DNA from: Phoronis australis
Taxonomy: Eukaryota; Phoronida; Phoronidae
Direction: 5' to 3'
Assembly (NCBI GenBank): GCA_002633005.1
Contig: NMRA01000897.1
Coordinates: forward strand, 34,198-90,437
DNA length: 56,240 nt
Shown: piece after piece, positions 42,958-54,969 of the stretch
Layout of the letters: each line of letters opens with the position of its first letter
Numbering within the stretch: position 1 is the first letter of the stretch
Notes under the pieces: model-generated
The model's input: only the letters and a program-made list of their open reading frames with translations
Told to the model about the DNA's origin: nothing
Databases searched by the model: none
Made by a program: the position numbers and the translations under genes

Positions 42958-43042
42958 ATGAAGATCAGTTTGGGTGCTGGACTTATCTACCATCCCAGAT
43001 GGCTGTTACACGGTCTCAGTAAGGAAAGATTTTGCTCGAGAG
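42958..43042 (+). CDS. candidate first exon of a small gene in the TTAA element
   Basis: ATG in a TTGAAATGAAG context, 28 codons and one base, then donor GAG|GTAAGT (phase 1). Encodes MKISLGAGLIYHPRWLLHGL and then a basic end. Its phase fits the candidate terminal exon at 46,029. Candidate exons between them (43,851-44,037; 44,176-44,343) have good splice sites but do not all fit. No family was recognised. It could equally be non-coding RNA. Confidence 0.3.
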
Positions 43043-43289
43043 GTAAGTCGTCAACGGATGTCCGAGGCGCACTTGTTACAGCAATGCTAACCATAAAGTT
43101 TTCAGAATGTTATGGTAGATTTATTTTACTGCCTAACAGTACATAATAAAGCACACCGACATTACAATATTCCTGTAGTAAAATCCTTGGTGTCTTTGAC
43201 TGAGTATTTTTTGCGTTATTTTACTGTTTTAGTTGTTTAGCCCTCAGGCTCGGTTTCATCCACTTGTGTCGTGGATTAATTTGAGCAAA

Positions 43290-43394
43290 CCACAGGCGTC
43301 CTCAGCTTCTGATCGTCCCTAATACACTGGATATACATGTAATGCTATTATATGCAGTGTATTAGGGACGATCAGAAGCTGAGGGCGCCTGTGG
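43290..43394. repeat. hairpin with 39-nt arms
   Basis: Arms 43290-43328 and 43356-43394 are complementary with one mismatch around a 27-nt loop. Outside them GAGCAAAC recurs on both sides in direct orientation, a possible 8-bp duplication. Likely a miniature element. Confidence 0.88.
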
Positions 43395-44175
43395 AGCAAA
43401 CAAAGAAGCCACATTTACAAGTGTTTCTCATGTAAAAGTAAGGGGACTCAAGGTAAGGGCTGTTGAAACCAATTAAGATTCGTTGTGTCATTGTGTGATC
43501 TAAGATGTAACAGCAATCCTTGAGTAAATAATCATTTGATAATCCTCTCTTTTGCAAATTCATGTCACCTTGCAGTGTGTATAGAGACTGACAGTCTATA
43601 CAGCCTCTTGGTGCTAGTCTTGATACTCTAGCAGCCCTACACAACTAACTAGTCTTGTGGTTGTTTATGTTGACTGGCAGTCTATACATGTAACCAGTTA
43701 GTCCTACTTTTGATACTCTCTGCAAGCCTAACTGTGTAATTTTGTGGTTGTATACAGGACAAGCTGATAGTCAATACACCCTGCCAGTGGTAGTGTGGAT
43801 ATTCCCAAATTGGTGGTTTGTATTAAATAATGTTATTTGTTGTTCTTCAGGGCATTGCACCAGACAGACAAGCATGAGTGGACTGCTCCACTGACAACTG
43901 CCAGCACTTTCAACTTGCATAGCAGGGAGTTACTAGAAGGTGCTGATGAAGACAAATGAATTGAGAAGGGGTCATCTGACCATGATGCATTCAAAAGAAC
44001 CCAACATTGCTGAAGAATGCTTCGCCATCAACAGCAGGTACCTATTCTAGCTTTGGATAATGGCACATTATAGCACTCTGTAATGTTAACAGCAACAGAA
44101 AGTGTATTGTTTTTACCAAGGTATCAGCACCCAATTGCCATCTCACGTTAACATGGATTTGATTTTATGTTGCAG

Positions 44176-44343
44176 AACCAGAGACGTGTTTTGCTACTCT
44201 CAAGGCCTTGTGTACTGGCTTACCAGAATTCTGCTAGCTATCAAGGATCACAGCAGGCCAGTCCTGGAACATGAAGCCGGCAATGCATTTTGGCTACTGG
44301 TGTGGCCACGACTTAGTATTCAACAGGGGTTTGAAACTAAATT
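44176..44343 (+). CDS. candidate exon in the TTAA element
   Basis: Acceptor TTATGTTGCAG, donor ATT|GTAAGT, 168 nt, phase 2 on both sides. Encodes TRDVFCYSQGLVYWLTRILL and a further 35 residues with several Trp. The composition is protein-like. No partner exon is certain and no family was recognised. Confidence 0.3.
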
Positions 44344-46028
44344 GTAAGTGACCATTAGCCGGGTACTGCTAAAATGAGTGACGATAATTTAGGACTCTGC
44401 TAGAAACAAAGGGGCAAACACAAAATTGAGATGAAGACGTGGGAAGGCCTTTTTTGCAATGAACAAGCCATGCCACGTCCTGTTATGTCCCCAAGGCTAC
44501 ATCAGTGCAGCTTATGACAAAAAGACCACCTGCAATGCTTACAAGAAAGTTGAATTTGATTGTTCCTTGAATGGGAGATGATTTAAATAACCAAAAATTG
44601 TGATGTATGAATTAAAAATGTCCGAGTGTGCTCCACATGTCCTGTGTGCGTGTGCATTGTGTGTTTATTTTCATCCATGCAATGTTTCCTTGTCCATACC
44701 AATGTTGCATGATATCTCAAGAACAGTGCTGTAGTGGGGCGTAGGCGCACGTAGGCACAGCCAACCACCTTTTGGCAATTGAAGGTAGCGCTTACGCACC
44801 GTACAGTGCTCAAGGTGATACGGTGGGCTTTTGGCACCTACTTACCACAAATTTTACCACTTCAGCACTGCTCAAGAAGGAAGTTTTGTTTGTATTTTGT
44901 GCTGAAGTTTAGATGACAGCCTTGTCTTTGAATTCACAGTCACATTCAGAAAATCAAGATTATACTTGGATAACATTTGCCCATGCAATTTTGTGTATTT
45001 ACAAAAAGGTGTAGGTGGCCTATCTCCAGGTGTTAGTCACATTTTGAAGGTCACAATATGCAATTACATAGCCCTGAATGCTGCATCTAACCCAGCAACC
45101 AACCAAGGAGTTACGTGTTGCCTAAGGTCACTGTAGCATTTTCATTTCATTGACCTAATAGACATGAAAATACAACAGTTATTTTTGTGTTCACAAAGGT
45201 TGAGAGAGGCTTTCATTAAGATTGGTTTCAAAATCATTACCATTTAAAATTATGAAAGCCTTGAAAACTATCACATCCTGATAGGCATAGCAGTGACACA
45301 GCTTTGAACATTGGGTGGCCTTCGGTCCTGGACGGCAGCCCCAGGTGCAGGCCTTCATCTAGGTGGCATCTAGGGTGTCCAACTACACAACCCGACATAA
45401 ATTTAGACACATTAGGTAGGTTGCCCTATTTAGCTTTTGGACGCCCAAGTAAAGTGTACCATTTTTTTACCTAACAACAGCCCTGGAAGCTAACTGTCCT
45501 GGCCGAATAAGAAAGTTAAGACATGGTGTAAGATGGGATAGACTTTATTACACACCACAGTAACATTCCACACCATAACAGCGATTTGACTTAAGGTCAT
45601 AGAAATAGTCAAGAGTCATTGGTCATAGATGCCTTCATTAATTAGAAAACTAACTCATGTTGAACGCCCTATTCTTTAAATCGTTTATGAACCACCTGCT
45701 AAATGCTAATATGTGGTGGGGAACAATTCAGCCACCCTGTGACAAATGCTGTTATTTGTATTGTTTTCTCTTCTTGAAAGGTGTGAAACTCTAATCACTT
45801 AATTAACTACATGTAGTATATTTTTATATTTTGAATAACGAAAACATGTTATCCAGTGTTTGAAACAACTTCGAAAAAGTTTCTATAACACTGAAAGAGG
45901 TGCATAATGTACTAATTGTTTGAAGAGTTTCATATGTTTCACACTCTTCATGTTTCAGGGTAAATCAATGCTGCTGCATTCATTTTCGTGTCTGGCACTG
46001 ACATTGAAACAATTGTTATTATTTCTAG

Positions 46029-46231
46029 GGGAGCAACTTATCTTCAACAAGAAGAGCAGGAGATGGTTGTCCATTCTGGTGAAGGCTTCTAAGAGCTATG
46101 ACGAGCTGATGATTGTGAAAACCCGGTTAAAAGACATGTCTGACATGCACTGCTTCCATGAACATAAAAGCAAAATGACTCCCGCTTGTTGTCTGACAAC
46201 ATTGCCGTCTTCGAATGATTGCCATCAGTAG
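46029..46231 (+). CDS. candidate terminal exon in the TTAA element
   Basis: Acceptor TTATTTCTAG, phase 1, 67 codons then TAG. Lys/Leu-rich at first (FNKKSRRWLSILVKASKSY), Cys/His-containing at the end. Joined to 42,958-43,042 it would give about 95 residues. No domain was recognised. Confidence 0.3.
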
Positions 46232-46299
46232 AAGTCAATGCGTCAAAGAAGCTGCCTGACAGAGGTTATTTAAGATGATATGGCAACTGGGTGTTATTC

Positions 46300-48850
46300 A
46301 GTTAGTTTGTTGCAGAGGATCATCTGGTACTACAGTTTGGTTTATAGTCATGATACATCCAGTTATGCAGAAGTTAACATGTTCAGTCAGGCCATCGACC
46401 TTCAAACTCTGCCATGGGCAGTTTGTGTAGTGTCAATTTGGAAACTGTCAAGGCTTGTAATTTTCCTCTTTTAAGAGGATTTACTCTCTTTTGGTTTCGA
46501 TTTCCTCTTATTATATTTCCAATTTCCTCTTTATGTCTCTTTTTTGATCATTATTTTGACTTCTATACCAAAAATCTCTATCAAAGACCCTAGTATTAAT
46601 TTGTGGAATGATACATCACCTGTCATTGATCAGTCCAAGCCCTGAACCTTAACTTTGTGCAAACAATTTCTTTATGGAGCGTTTGGTTTACAGAAACACT
46701 TTCTACATGGTGAGTAAGATACAACTGGTAATACCAGTTTAACTTGTATTACCATTGGATAGTTTTCTTGATTCTTAATTATTTTCTCAGCCAAATGTGT
46801 AGTCAGTGGTTTGTCTTCAGGTGGGTCATAGAGAGGCGGATATTTGTATACAAGGGTCACCATAAAGCTTCTGTGTTACGTAAAATTATGTTTTTAGTGA
46901 TGTTTTACTGCTTAGGCAATTCACATTCATATTAAAACCTGCATTTAGAAATCTTGAATTTGAGAGTGATAGTGTTGAACATTACAATATATATTTTGAA
47001 TGGCTATGCTGTTGGGTTAGAGGTTGTGCTTGTAAGTAAGGTGTGTTACATGAGTACCAGATTACTCGCGATTGGTCATTGCAAAAGCTATAGAACTTTA
47101 AATCAGAAAATGTTGCAACTTCTGATTATGGGCCATGGCCAAACAACCAGGAGACTATGTCTGTTGAAAGGATATCTTGTTTTGTTAATTTTGTCCAATC
47201 ATCTTTCTGTCACCTGCTATTGCATTATTGGCGTTAATCAGGAAAGACAAAAGCAGGAATCAACTAAAAACTCGTACCCCTATCTCACAAATTAGACATT
47301 ATGTTCCTTGGTCGGTGGCCTTTCCCACAGTTGCATGCAATTTGCTAAAAGCGTTCGTCATGCTTTTACTGTTTAGCAGACTTTGAAAATTCTTTTGAAA
47401 TTTTCCTCCAAGTTTTGAGGATTTTCGATGGTTACAGAGCATTAATTTGTTGCAGAGAACTAGGTGGGAAGTCAATTTTAGTATTTTACATTATTTTGAA
47501 AAGTTAATCCATTACTGGTTTTACGAAATTGGGGCCATTGCCCTACATGACGGTAACTAATTTAAGGATGCTCTAGGTTATTGTTGCAAGCCAAAATCCA
47601 AATGGACTTTTTATACTACACTAAGAAATAAAAAGTTCACTCTGACAGTTGTGCTTTCATCTCACAAAGTAACAATTGTGCACAAGCAAGTTTCAGTGCT
47701 CAGCTACAATTGTTGTGTAGCCTGTATGTCCCAATAAAGTCTGTGAAAATTTTTGTCCAAACAAAACTGTGCAACTCTGTCCACATGTCTCCCAAGATGT
47801 CCATGTTGCCCCAAGAAAAAGTTTCTGTATGCCTGATGTCAGTTAGACGCATTCTGACCAGTCTCTGGCTTCAGTGTCATCACATTTCGTTGCAGAGGCA
47901 AGTACACCTTCTCCAGGCAAAACACTTGGAAATCCTGAAAGCATTGGTAAAATATATTATCGTGCGGTTTCGCATTACTGTAGATTTGATAAGGAACATT
48001 TGTCTCTTGTAAATGAATTATATACAACAACAACTGGTTGATTGGGGTTGACATCCTATACTGGACAATCAAAACGTATAGAATTATTTTCATTATTGCA
48101 GACTGAACTCACCAATACTTTTGTAAATTGACATTTGGTTGGTTTGGGATGGGATTTGCTACTGAGATTTGATTTGAGTTCTTGGCCAGATTTGTTTTCC
48201 TTCAAAAAGTGATTTGAATTGTGTGGCTGTATATCTGTTTAAACCAATTGAAGACTCAAAAGTAAAGTAGCTATAGGAGTCTTTGAGGTCCTGGTGACAT
48301 TAATATGAATCACCTTAAAAATGAAAAAGAGCAGACCAAAAAGTACTAAGCAATTTTGTAAAATGTTTCCCACTGATATATGTAGTCTGTAGTCAATACT
48401 AAAAACTTTGTAGTGATTAAATTTTTAGACAACGGTTTAGTGAATACTTACAGGTAATAATGAAACGCAGTTAGCAGATTGCTTCCCACAGCACACTTTT
48501 ATTTCTGGTTGGCATTTCTTGACACCTGTGACACGGGCACCATGATGGATCTTCTGATTGTGCTGGGTAATGATCCAGTGAAGTGACCTGTGGTAGCCTA
48601 AATTCTAGACGCGGGGGTCTTGCTTGGCGACATCCAACATTAGGTCTCTCAATTCCTTCTTTTATTCATGCGACTGATTCGACCCTAAAGTGAGAGTAAT
48701 TCAGTGACAACTTTCACAGTAATGAGAACAATTTTTATAACTTTTGTTTGTATTGTTGTAGGATTTATTTGCCAACAAGTACAAAGACAACCGCTGTATG
48801 ACTATCAGATTGGAAATAATCTACTGGTTTAGGATTGGGTTTTGGATTAA
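46300..48850. other. TTAA-element interior, no gene recognised
   Basis: AT-rich. Several short ORFs, none with splice or domain support. Confidence 0.4.
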
Positions 48851-48856
48851 TTCATA

Positions 48857-49193
48857 GGCGGATTTGGGGGGTGGATACGGGGCCTGGCCCCCCCCACCTG
48901 GCTGCCGCAAAAGAAGCAAAACGGCAAGAGCGCGAGGAAACATTGAGTCCACTAATTAATCTCGGTACTTAACATGTGGCTGTGAGGGGGGGTTGGCTCG
49001 GACCCGATCGTATCAGGGGACCTGCGTAAACGCCTTCTCATTTTTTTGTTTTTTTAGTCCACTGTTAGCTTTGTAGTACGAGGACCAGAAATTCGAGCAA
49101 CACAATTTTTCGGGCTGGGTTCTCGCATTCAATCGTAAACCACACTTGCCCAAGACAAAATGTTGCCCCCCCTTATGGTATCCTCGATCCGCC
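48857..49193. mobile_element. inverted-repeat element with GGCGGAT ends
   Basis: GGCGGATTTGGGGGG at the left; CCCCCC and GATCCGCC at the right, inverted. C/G-run rich near both ends. Related in end sequence to the element at 9,481. Confidence 0.4.
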
Positions 49194-51240
49194 AATATAA
49201 TTTAGAGATGCAGCCATGGAATCGTTTCTACCCCATGTACTAGGTCCAGAGCTCTATAATTGCAAACCCATGCTGTCCCAGGGCCTGGGACAGTGTCACG
49301 CAGGAAACTTATTTTTCGTAAGCAACTGATATCGTGCACCTCCGAGTTGTACATAATCTCCCAGAAGAGGAAACGTAAACAACCAAGCTCGACGAAGTCA
49401 TGAATCACTAAGACTCGATTGCAGGTTTAAAATTGAACACAACTCACGAGGTTGTAGCCTGTATATTATGTAATATAGACAAGTACACGGATACGTCGAC
49501 TTCGAATGACTCAGGATAGCGACAGAAATAGTTGAGAGAACCGAGGTTCAGACCAAAATAATCTTGCTGTTTACGAGTAAGAATCAAGCTGTGATTTCCA
49601 AATGTTTGTACATTCTGATTTCTTGTTTAGCTGGCAAGAAGTCACAAAACACCTAACTCACCTCGACCGCTTGCTTGACATGTTTGTCTTCCGTCAGCTG
49701 ATTCGTGTGCATTATGGGTAATCTCTCCACTGGCAACCCCGCATAAATAATGAGGTTTGGCTGAAGGTCCGCACACTTTTTATAAATTTAAAAAAAGTAA
49801 TAGTAAAATAACGAGAGTATGTACATCGCTGTAATTTACGAAAAGAGTTAATTTTAGTGATATCTTTCGATTGGCAAAGCTCAATTTGTGATCTAAGCAG
49901 GCGAAAGTAAAGGAAATAGTGACTTTAAGTACAAGTCTGTGCTACATCGTGCCATCTACATGTATGATCGGCAACATGAGAAAAATGTGTGGACGAACAC
50001 GCATGTTGTTGTCATGGTGACATTTGTTTTAAAGTTCGTCTGCGCTGACTAAGCAAGCGCGTGCGTGTCACCAGAGCTCATTTGTCAGAGCAGAGACCGT
50101 CTTTTGGCCAGAACCACGCAATCTAACAAGCTACTAGAAATTTGCACAAGCAGTAGGCCTAAACCAGAGCGTGTTTCATTCAGCACTTGCCGGTCTCGTG
50201 TACTAAAAACGTTCGACATTTGTCTCGGTAAGGCCCACATTTGTCGCCGTGTGACTAGATGTGTACGTGACAATTATTTTTTGGTGTAAGGGTGTGTACG
50301 CATTCACTGTCAGTGTCATTTTGTGGGATATTTGGCTTAAAAACACAAATTATGGTTAATCAAACAATTCATCTTAAAAATAACGCAAACAAAATAGTAT
50401 TTGAAACTGTCGGAAATAAGTGCCAATATTCATTTCTTGCCGATGCTATGATACCCATTTCACGAATGGATAGTTCCCAACTAATGTCTTTGATGACAGG
50501 TTCATGTATGTAGCGCGTGCTTCCTGGCCACGTGCTTTTAACACTGGCGAAGCTTTTTATTAGTCTTCGATTCGCGGTTTTCATGTGTACAAAGAAATTT
50601 GGATTCCTGTTGAAGGTGGGAAATATCTACAAAGCAATCCCGCAGACTGAAAGGCCAGACCATTGGTCCTCGCAAGATCAGCAAAACTTTTGTGTTCATC
50701 ATGGCGGAAGTTTGAAGTGTATAGTCACGGCTAAATACCGACATAGCGGCGAGGCTCGTGGTCTACAAATTCTGCTCACAATTTTTTTCAGGACTGCCAG
50801 ATATTATTGATAAATGGATGACGTTACTGTAGAATTTTAGGACTGTAGGCGCTTATTTTTATAGCAAAGACTGAAAACGCGTGGGGGGGCGCTTATAGGG
50901 GCATGGGCGGTTATTACGGTGAATACGGTATGCAATCATTTACCCCATCTCAGTTTTACTCACGCGCCTAATCCCCAATATCGGTGCAGCTTCACATGTA
51001 AGTGTATGGACCTAAATTTGCAAATACGATAGTGATTGACAAGTTTAGATGGTATTAATTTTAACAAGCCAGGGTTCTATTACTATGAATCATCACATTA
51101 TCTGCACTCAAGCAGCACCCAAAATTTGCAATGGCCCTAAAACCCATTTGTGCTAGGCATATTCTAAGAACTCTAAATATGTTAAGATTTCATATAATAA
51201 CATGCTAACAGGACCATGTTCCAAGCTAGCAGACACATAC

Positions 51241-51300
51241 CGATGAAATTTCCTCAGCAAGCTTGACCTGTTCCCTGAATTCATCCTCTTTCTTGGAGAG
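51241..51300 (-). CDS. coiled-coil-like exon of the long minus-strand gene
   Basis: Acceptor CATTTTCAG, donor TCG|GTATGT, 60 nt, phase 0 on both sides. Encodes LSKKEDEFREQVKLAEEISS, whose spacing suits an amphipathic helix or coiled coil. Confidence 0.72.
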
Positions 51301-52006
51301 CTGAAAATGTGCAAAAATGGTCATAGATGCATGTCCACATTTCATCAATTTCCATCAACATGACTTCTCATTAAACGTCAATATAGTGTAGCACAGATTG
51401 CACATCAAAATGAACAAAAGGTGATGGCCTTAGATGGCGCCACCACATTCAGAATTAAATCAATACTACCTGGTGATATCACTTTTTTCACATAGCAATT
51501 TAATATAGAAATTGAAGTTTTTGGCAAGTCATAGAGCAGGACTGGTGTAACTCAAATACATCAATTAACATTCTGTAGCTGATGGCCAACAAAGAGCACT
51601 GAGGTCATCATAATGGTACCAAACATGCTTTTACCTTCACATCCTAACCTATGTATAACAGATTCCCCAACTACAGAAATGTGACTGTGTACCAACCATT
51701 TCCGCAACAAAAATGAGAATGGATGTTGCAAGAAAATGAAATGTGATGATGACATAACCCAAAGCAGTGCTATCTCTCATGCTTTAAGACCAGGGCTTGT
51801 TCTAGCAAAGACTGACACTAACTCAAGACAAAGACAGTTTAACGCAAGTGAGAATATCTGTCACTGGTGTAGCTGGAAAATGACAGGATGGTGGAAAAAA
51901 ATAAAATGATCCCAAGAATGAAAAACAACGTTGCAAGATGCATGAAATTCTTTCAAAATATTATTAAAGTAATGCGAAAAGAATAATCTTTTTCCACCCA
52001 ACATAC

Positions 52007-52116
52007 TTTGGACTGCTGCCTTAGCTTTACTTTGTTTCTCTCTGACCGTGTGTGTCTTTTCTTGATTTTTTGAAAGGTATCTTCAATCTGTCCTCTGTCC
52101 TTGGGTCCAGACATGC
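52007..52116 (-). CDS. Lys/Arg-rich exon of the long minus-strand gene
   Basis: Acceptor CTGCCTTCAG, phase 1. Encodes MSGPKDRGQIEDTFQKIKKR and continues. Two donors keep phase 0: AAA|GTATGT at 52007, used here, and AAA|GTAAAG at 52031, which drops eight residues. Confidence 0.65.
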
Positions 52117-52279
52117 CTGAAGGCAGAAAAGTACAACAGGCAACAATTTAGCTGTTCACAAAACTTCAGGTTTTTTGGTTTGTGAAATTACAGTGTTTAT
52201 TTATATTAGCAAAAACACATGTTAAGTTTTGTTATACACAAAATTTGTAGGATACCGGAGGCATGCACACTCTACCAAC

Positions 52280-52357
52280 CTTGTGTCCTGCCCGTTCTCA
52301 AATTGTCTTCTTTTTGGGAAACACCTGGCTGAGCGGAATTGAGATGTTGTCTGAAAA
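52280..52357 (-). CDS. exon of the long minus-strand gene
   Basis: Acceptor GCTCTATAG, donor CAAG|GTTGGT, 78 nt, phase 1 on both sides. Encodes FRQHLNSAQPGVSQKEDNLR and TGRTQ; hydrophilic. Confidence 0.6.
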
Positions 52358-52658
52358 CTATAGAGCAAGATTGTTGTCAGTGACATTCACTAGTACATGA
52401 GAATTGCAATAATGGTGAAGAAACACAGCAGTAGCAGGACCGACACTATGAGTCACAGCCAACTTAACATCCCGTCATAGGAATTACACAGTAACCAAGG
52501 TCTACCCATCCACCACAGTGTGTTTCCGCTCTTAAAATGATAAAAAATCCAGTAGTTTTAAAATTACAGAACCTAACCTTTCACAAAAAATCGATGATTT
52601 TATTTATACCTGCACTTGCTATCATCGTTGGAAGAAAATAATACCGGCCGATGCCTAC

Positions 52659-52757
52659 CTTCTAAGATAGAATTTCGAAGTGTTTCTCTATCCCCAGCAG
52701 CTAAAAAGGAATGGTTTCTAACGTTGTGTTGATGCTCAGACTGTTTGTCCATATGTC
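52659..52757 (-). CDS. most upstream exon found of the long minus-strand gene
   Basis: Acceptor ATCATTACAG, donor GAAG|GTAGGC, 99 nt, phase 1 on both sides. Encodes MDKQSEHQHNVRNHSFLAAG and then RETLRNSILE. Phase 1 at its start shows that coding exons exist further upstream. Confidence 0.62.
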
Positions 52758-53372
52758 CTGTAATGATATTAATATGATTGAGAACCTCAAAAACCACATC
52801 ACAGAATTCAACACTTGAGTGTTTTGATGTTTTCTGAAGGTTTATTTAACACTTATTTTGGCAAATAACAGCAGTACATTAAGACAACAAGTATAATGCA
52901 GTGCCGAACTATTATTTCAACAATCCTGTTTAAAATTAATGTTGACTGTACTTTAATATAAAATTTGCCTCATAAATGATTATAACAATTCCTCAAAATC
53001 ACCTCTACATTGCAAAACTATCTCTTCTAGCTTTGCAACAAGTATTCGCCCATTTCACTGGTTGTGCCAGGGTGTTATTTGGCAAAATATTTAAAACGTC
53101 AGCAACATGGAAAATTTGTTATAATACAAAAAGAAAGGAAGCAAATAAGACAGTAACACTGTTTTGTCACAATATAAAGCATAAGTGTACCCATGTTTGA
53201 CATTGCACTCACTACCAAAACCTATTTTTGGACAATTAAATTTCATAACTTGATGGGCCAATCTGACAATAAAAATAATTGAGGAGCCTGAATAGTATAC
53301 GGGTTGTCGCATCCTTTGCCAAGGTTTCATTATCACTTGCTGGTCCAAGGGCCCTCACTCACCTGAGGGAAA
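52758..53372. other. no feature recognised
   Basis: AT-rich intron-like sequence. Short ORFs without support. Confidence 0.4.
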
Positions 53373-53380
53373 GGTGTCTG

Positions 53381-54141
53381 CAGGCCTTCATGCAGCGTAC
53401 GTCCTGGGCGTCCATTTGGATGCCACAGCACTAATCTGAACGCCCTGGCAAGGAGGCCCAATATATCATTTGGACGCCCTGTCAATCAGAATTTGTCCTT
53501 TGGACACCCACATTGTAAGTTTACTGGGACTCTCAGTTAATGAAAGAGAGAAGTTGGGGCCTTTCAACTCAGAAATAAATATACAATGTATATAAAATGT
53601 ATGTAAAATGTTACAATGTTCAAACTATTTTCAAAGTATTTAGTAGACCTGTCAATCATAAGAACATGTTTGCTTGCCAAAGTGTCTCTGCCATGGACAT
53701 ATTAGCATCATCTGTGCATTTTTCTTGAGTTGGTAACTGCAGCTTTGATGACTCATTGTACATAATATAAAGCTAGTTACGATTATATGACAAACTTTAT
53801 AACATCAATTTGCACTCATCGTTCAACCAAAATCTGTAATATCTGTAACCTGTTTGGTTAGCTGTGAATTTGGCTGTTTTCGTAATTTTGGACATAACAG
53901 TCTTGATCTACACAGTTTTTAGTAAAAAGATTACTACAAGAAAGCCGTTTTTGTAAACTTACATGTAAAAGCCTTGTTCAATGCATTTTTTGTAAAAAAA
54001 CTTTCTGTGTGTGGGGGGAGGTTGTTACTGGTGAATGGTGGTGGGGCTTGGGGGTAATGCGTCATTGGAATCACGGACGCCCTGGAATATTGGGAACTCC
54101 AGTTTGGACACCCTATTTTCGAAATCCTAGATAAAGCCCTG
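53381..54141. mobile_element. hAT-like non-autonomous element, copy 1
   Basis: Flanked by the 8-bp duplication GGTGTCTG (53373-53380 and 54142-54149). Ends CAGGCCTTCAT and ATAAAGCCCTG, the usual hAT CAGGG type. No transposase. The interior repeats GGRCGYCC motifs. Confidence 0.8.
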
Positions 54142-54487
54142 GGTGTCTGTGCTTTCTGAGCGGGGAGAATTTTTAATCACTGGGAAGAAGTTTTGATCTT
54201 GATGAGAGGAATTTTGTGTGATTTTCAAATGTTTTTCATAGGGGATTGGGAATGACATTCGGACCCACATTAATTGAAACATTAAGGGCCCTATGGTGAT
54301 CACAACCACCTGTCACTTCACTCAATCTAACCCAATTCTCCTCCTCACAATCAACACAATTTCTGTGTCAGAATATAGTCTGACTGTATTATTAGTTGTA
54401 TTGTTTTGTTTTGTTATTCAGTTTGATTGGCATGACCCCTGAGTTAAGTACAATGATGATGTAATTTGTTTACTACAGTATAGTGTG

Positions 54488-54624
54488 GAACTTTCTAGAA
54501 AACTCTAGCATGACAGTGATTAATGCAGTCTGGAATATTCTAGAGACTAGTACATGTTTGTAGAATGGTTGGGTAGATTCAGGAAAGTTCTAGAATGTGC
54601 TTGAATTGATGAAAAGTTCCAGAA
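54488..54624 (+). promoter_or_regulatory. heat-shock-element-like cluster in the LTR
   Basis: GAAnnTTCnnGAA is exact at 54488-54500, near-exact at 54533-54545, and extended (GAA, TTC, GAA, then GAA) at 54583-54605. TTCnnGAA lies at 54617-54624. All are upstream of the TATA box. Confidence 0.6.
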
Positions 54625-54637
54625 CAATGCATTGGGC

Positions 54638-54645
54638 TATAAATA
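54638..54645 (+). promoter_or_regulatory. TATA box of the LTR
   Basis: GGGC-TATAAATA, in the right place downstream of the motif cluster. Confidence 0.6.
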
Positions 54646-54963
54646 CACAAGCACGGGTTTGTGTTAGTCAGTTGAGTCCAAGAAGATCACGTAAGTTCAA
54701 GGGAAGATCAAGTCAGTTCAAGTAAGTTAATCAGGAGAACTACAGTTGAGTTGCATTGAAGAGAATCACCAGTTACAGCGATAGTCAATAGAGAGCCAGC
54801 TATAGAGACAGCAAGTTATTGAACCAACGAGTGTAACAGTTGCTGGAAGTATCTCAGCAGTTCATCACAAGTCAAGGCTTCGCAGCACTGGCTGGAGCAT
54901 AAACAGACATTAATTAAGTCGGACGTTTTGTTTGAGTAGGCTTGTGAACGTTCGGTCGGGATT

Positions 54964-54969
54964 AATAAA
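54964..54969 (+). terminator. poly(A) signal of the LTR
   Basis: AATAAA about 100 bp before the LTR end. Confidence 0.5.

Larger units (their letters stand above)
42378..49924. mobile_element. 7.5-kb TTAA-flanked element nested in the short relative
   Basis: TTAA at 42374-42377 and 49925-49928. Inside, GGCACTATTTCCGCTTC at the left is inverted at the right as GGAAATAGTGACT. The same site is uninterrupted in the large copy at about 15,381 (GGTTTAAGTACAA). piggyBac and Kolobok elements both insert at TTAA. I see no transposase of either type, so this copy may be non-autonomous or decayed. Confidence 0.75.
42242..50928. mobile_element. short relative of the YqaJ transposon, split by an insertion
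   Basis: Flanked by TA at 42240-42241 and 50929-50930. The left TIR is CCGTATTTGCCGTAATAACC; the right is its inverse with one or two differences. Without the inserted 7.5 kb the element is about 1.14 kb. Its left part (after 49,929) matches 15,382-15,846 and its right part (from about 50,400) matches 25,076-25,555. About 9.2 kb of coding interior is missing, leaving no transposase. It should depend on a full-length copy for movement. Confidence 0.8.
13146..52757 (-). other. long minus-strand gene of unknown identity (exon set)
   Basis: Thirteen exon candidates on the minus strand are listed separately. Each has an AG acceptor, a GT (once GC) donor and an open frame of protein-like composition. 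Most neighbouring junction phases agree: 1-1, 1-1, 1-0, 0-0, 0-0, 0-1, 1-1, 1-0, then a missing exon, 1-2, 2-1, 1-0, 0-0, 0-stop. The product is hydrophilic: a Lys/Glu-rich, probably coiled-coil N-terminal part (KKEDEFREQVKLAEEI, TAEEMKKII) and a Ser/Thr/Pro/Gln-rich C-terminal half. No enzymatic domain is visible and I do not recognise the family. Upstream exons lie beyond 52,757. Transposons occupy the introns, including a last intron of about 20 kb. Confidence 0.65.

Noticed and set aside
45325-45490. Third hAT-like copy (GGCCTTCATCTAG to ACAGCCCTGG)
   Set aside because: Only the ends vaguely match. Body and duplications do not.
42378-49924. Calling the insertion piggyBac
   Set aside because: TTAA is shared with Kolobok, and no transposase or diagnostic terminal sequence is visible.
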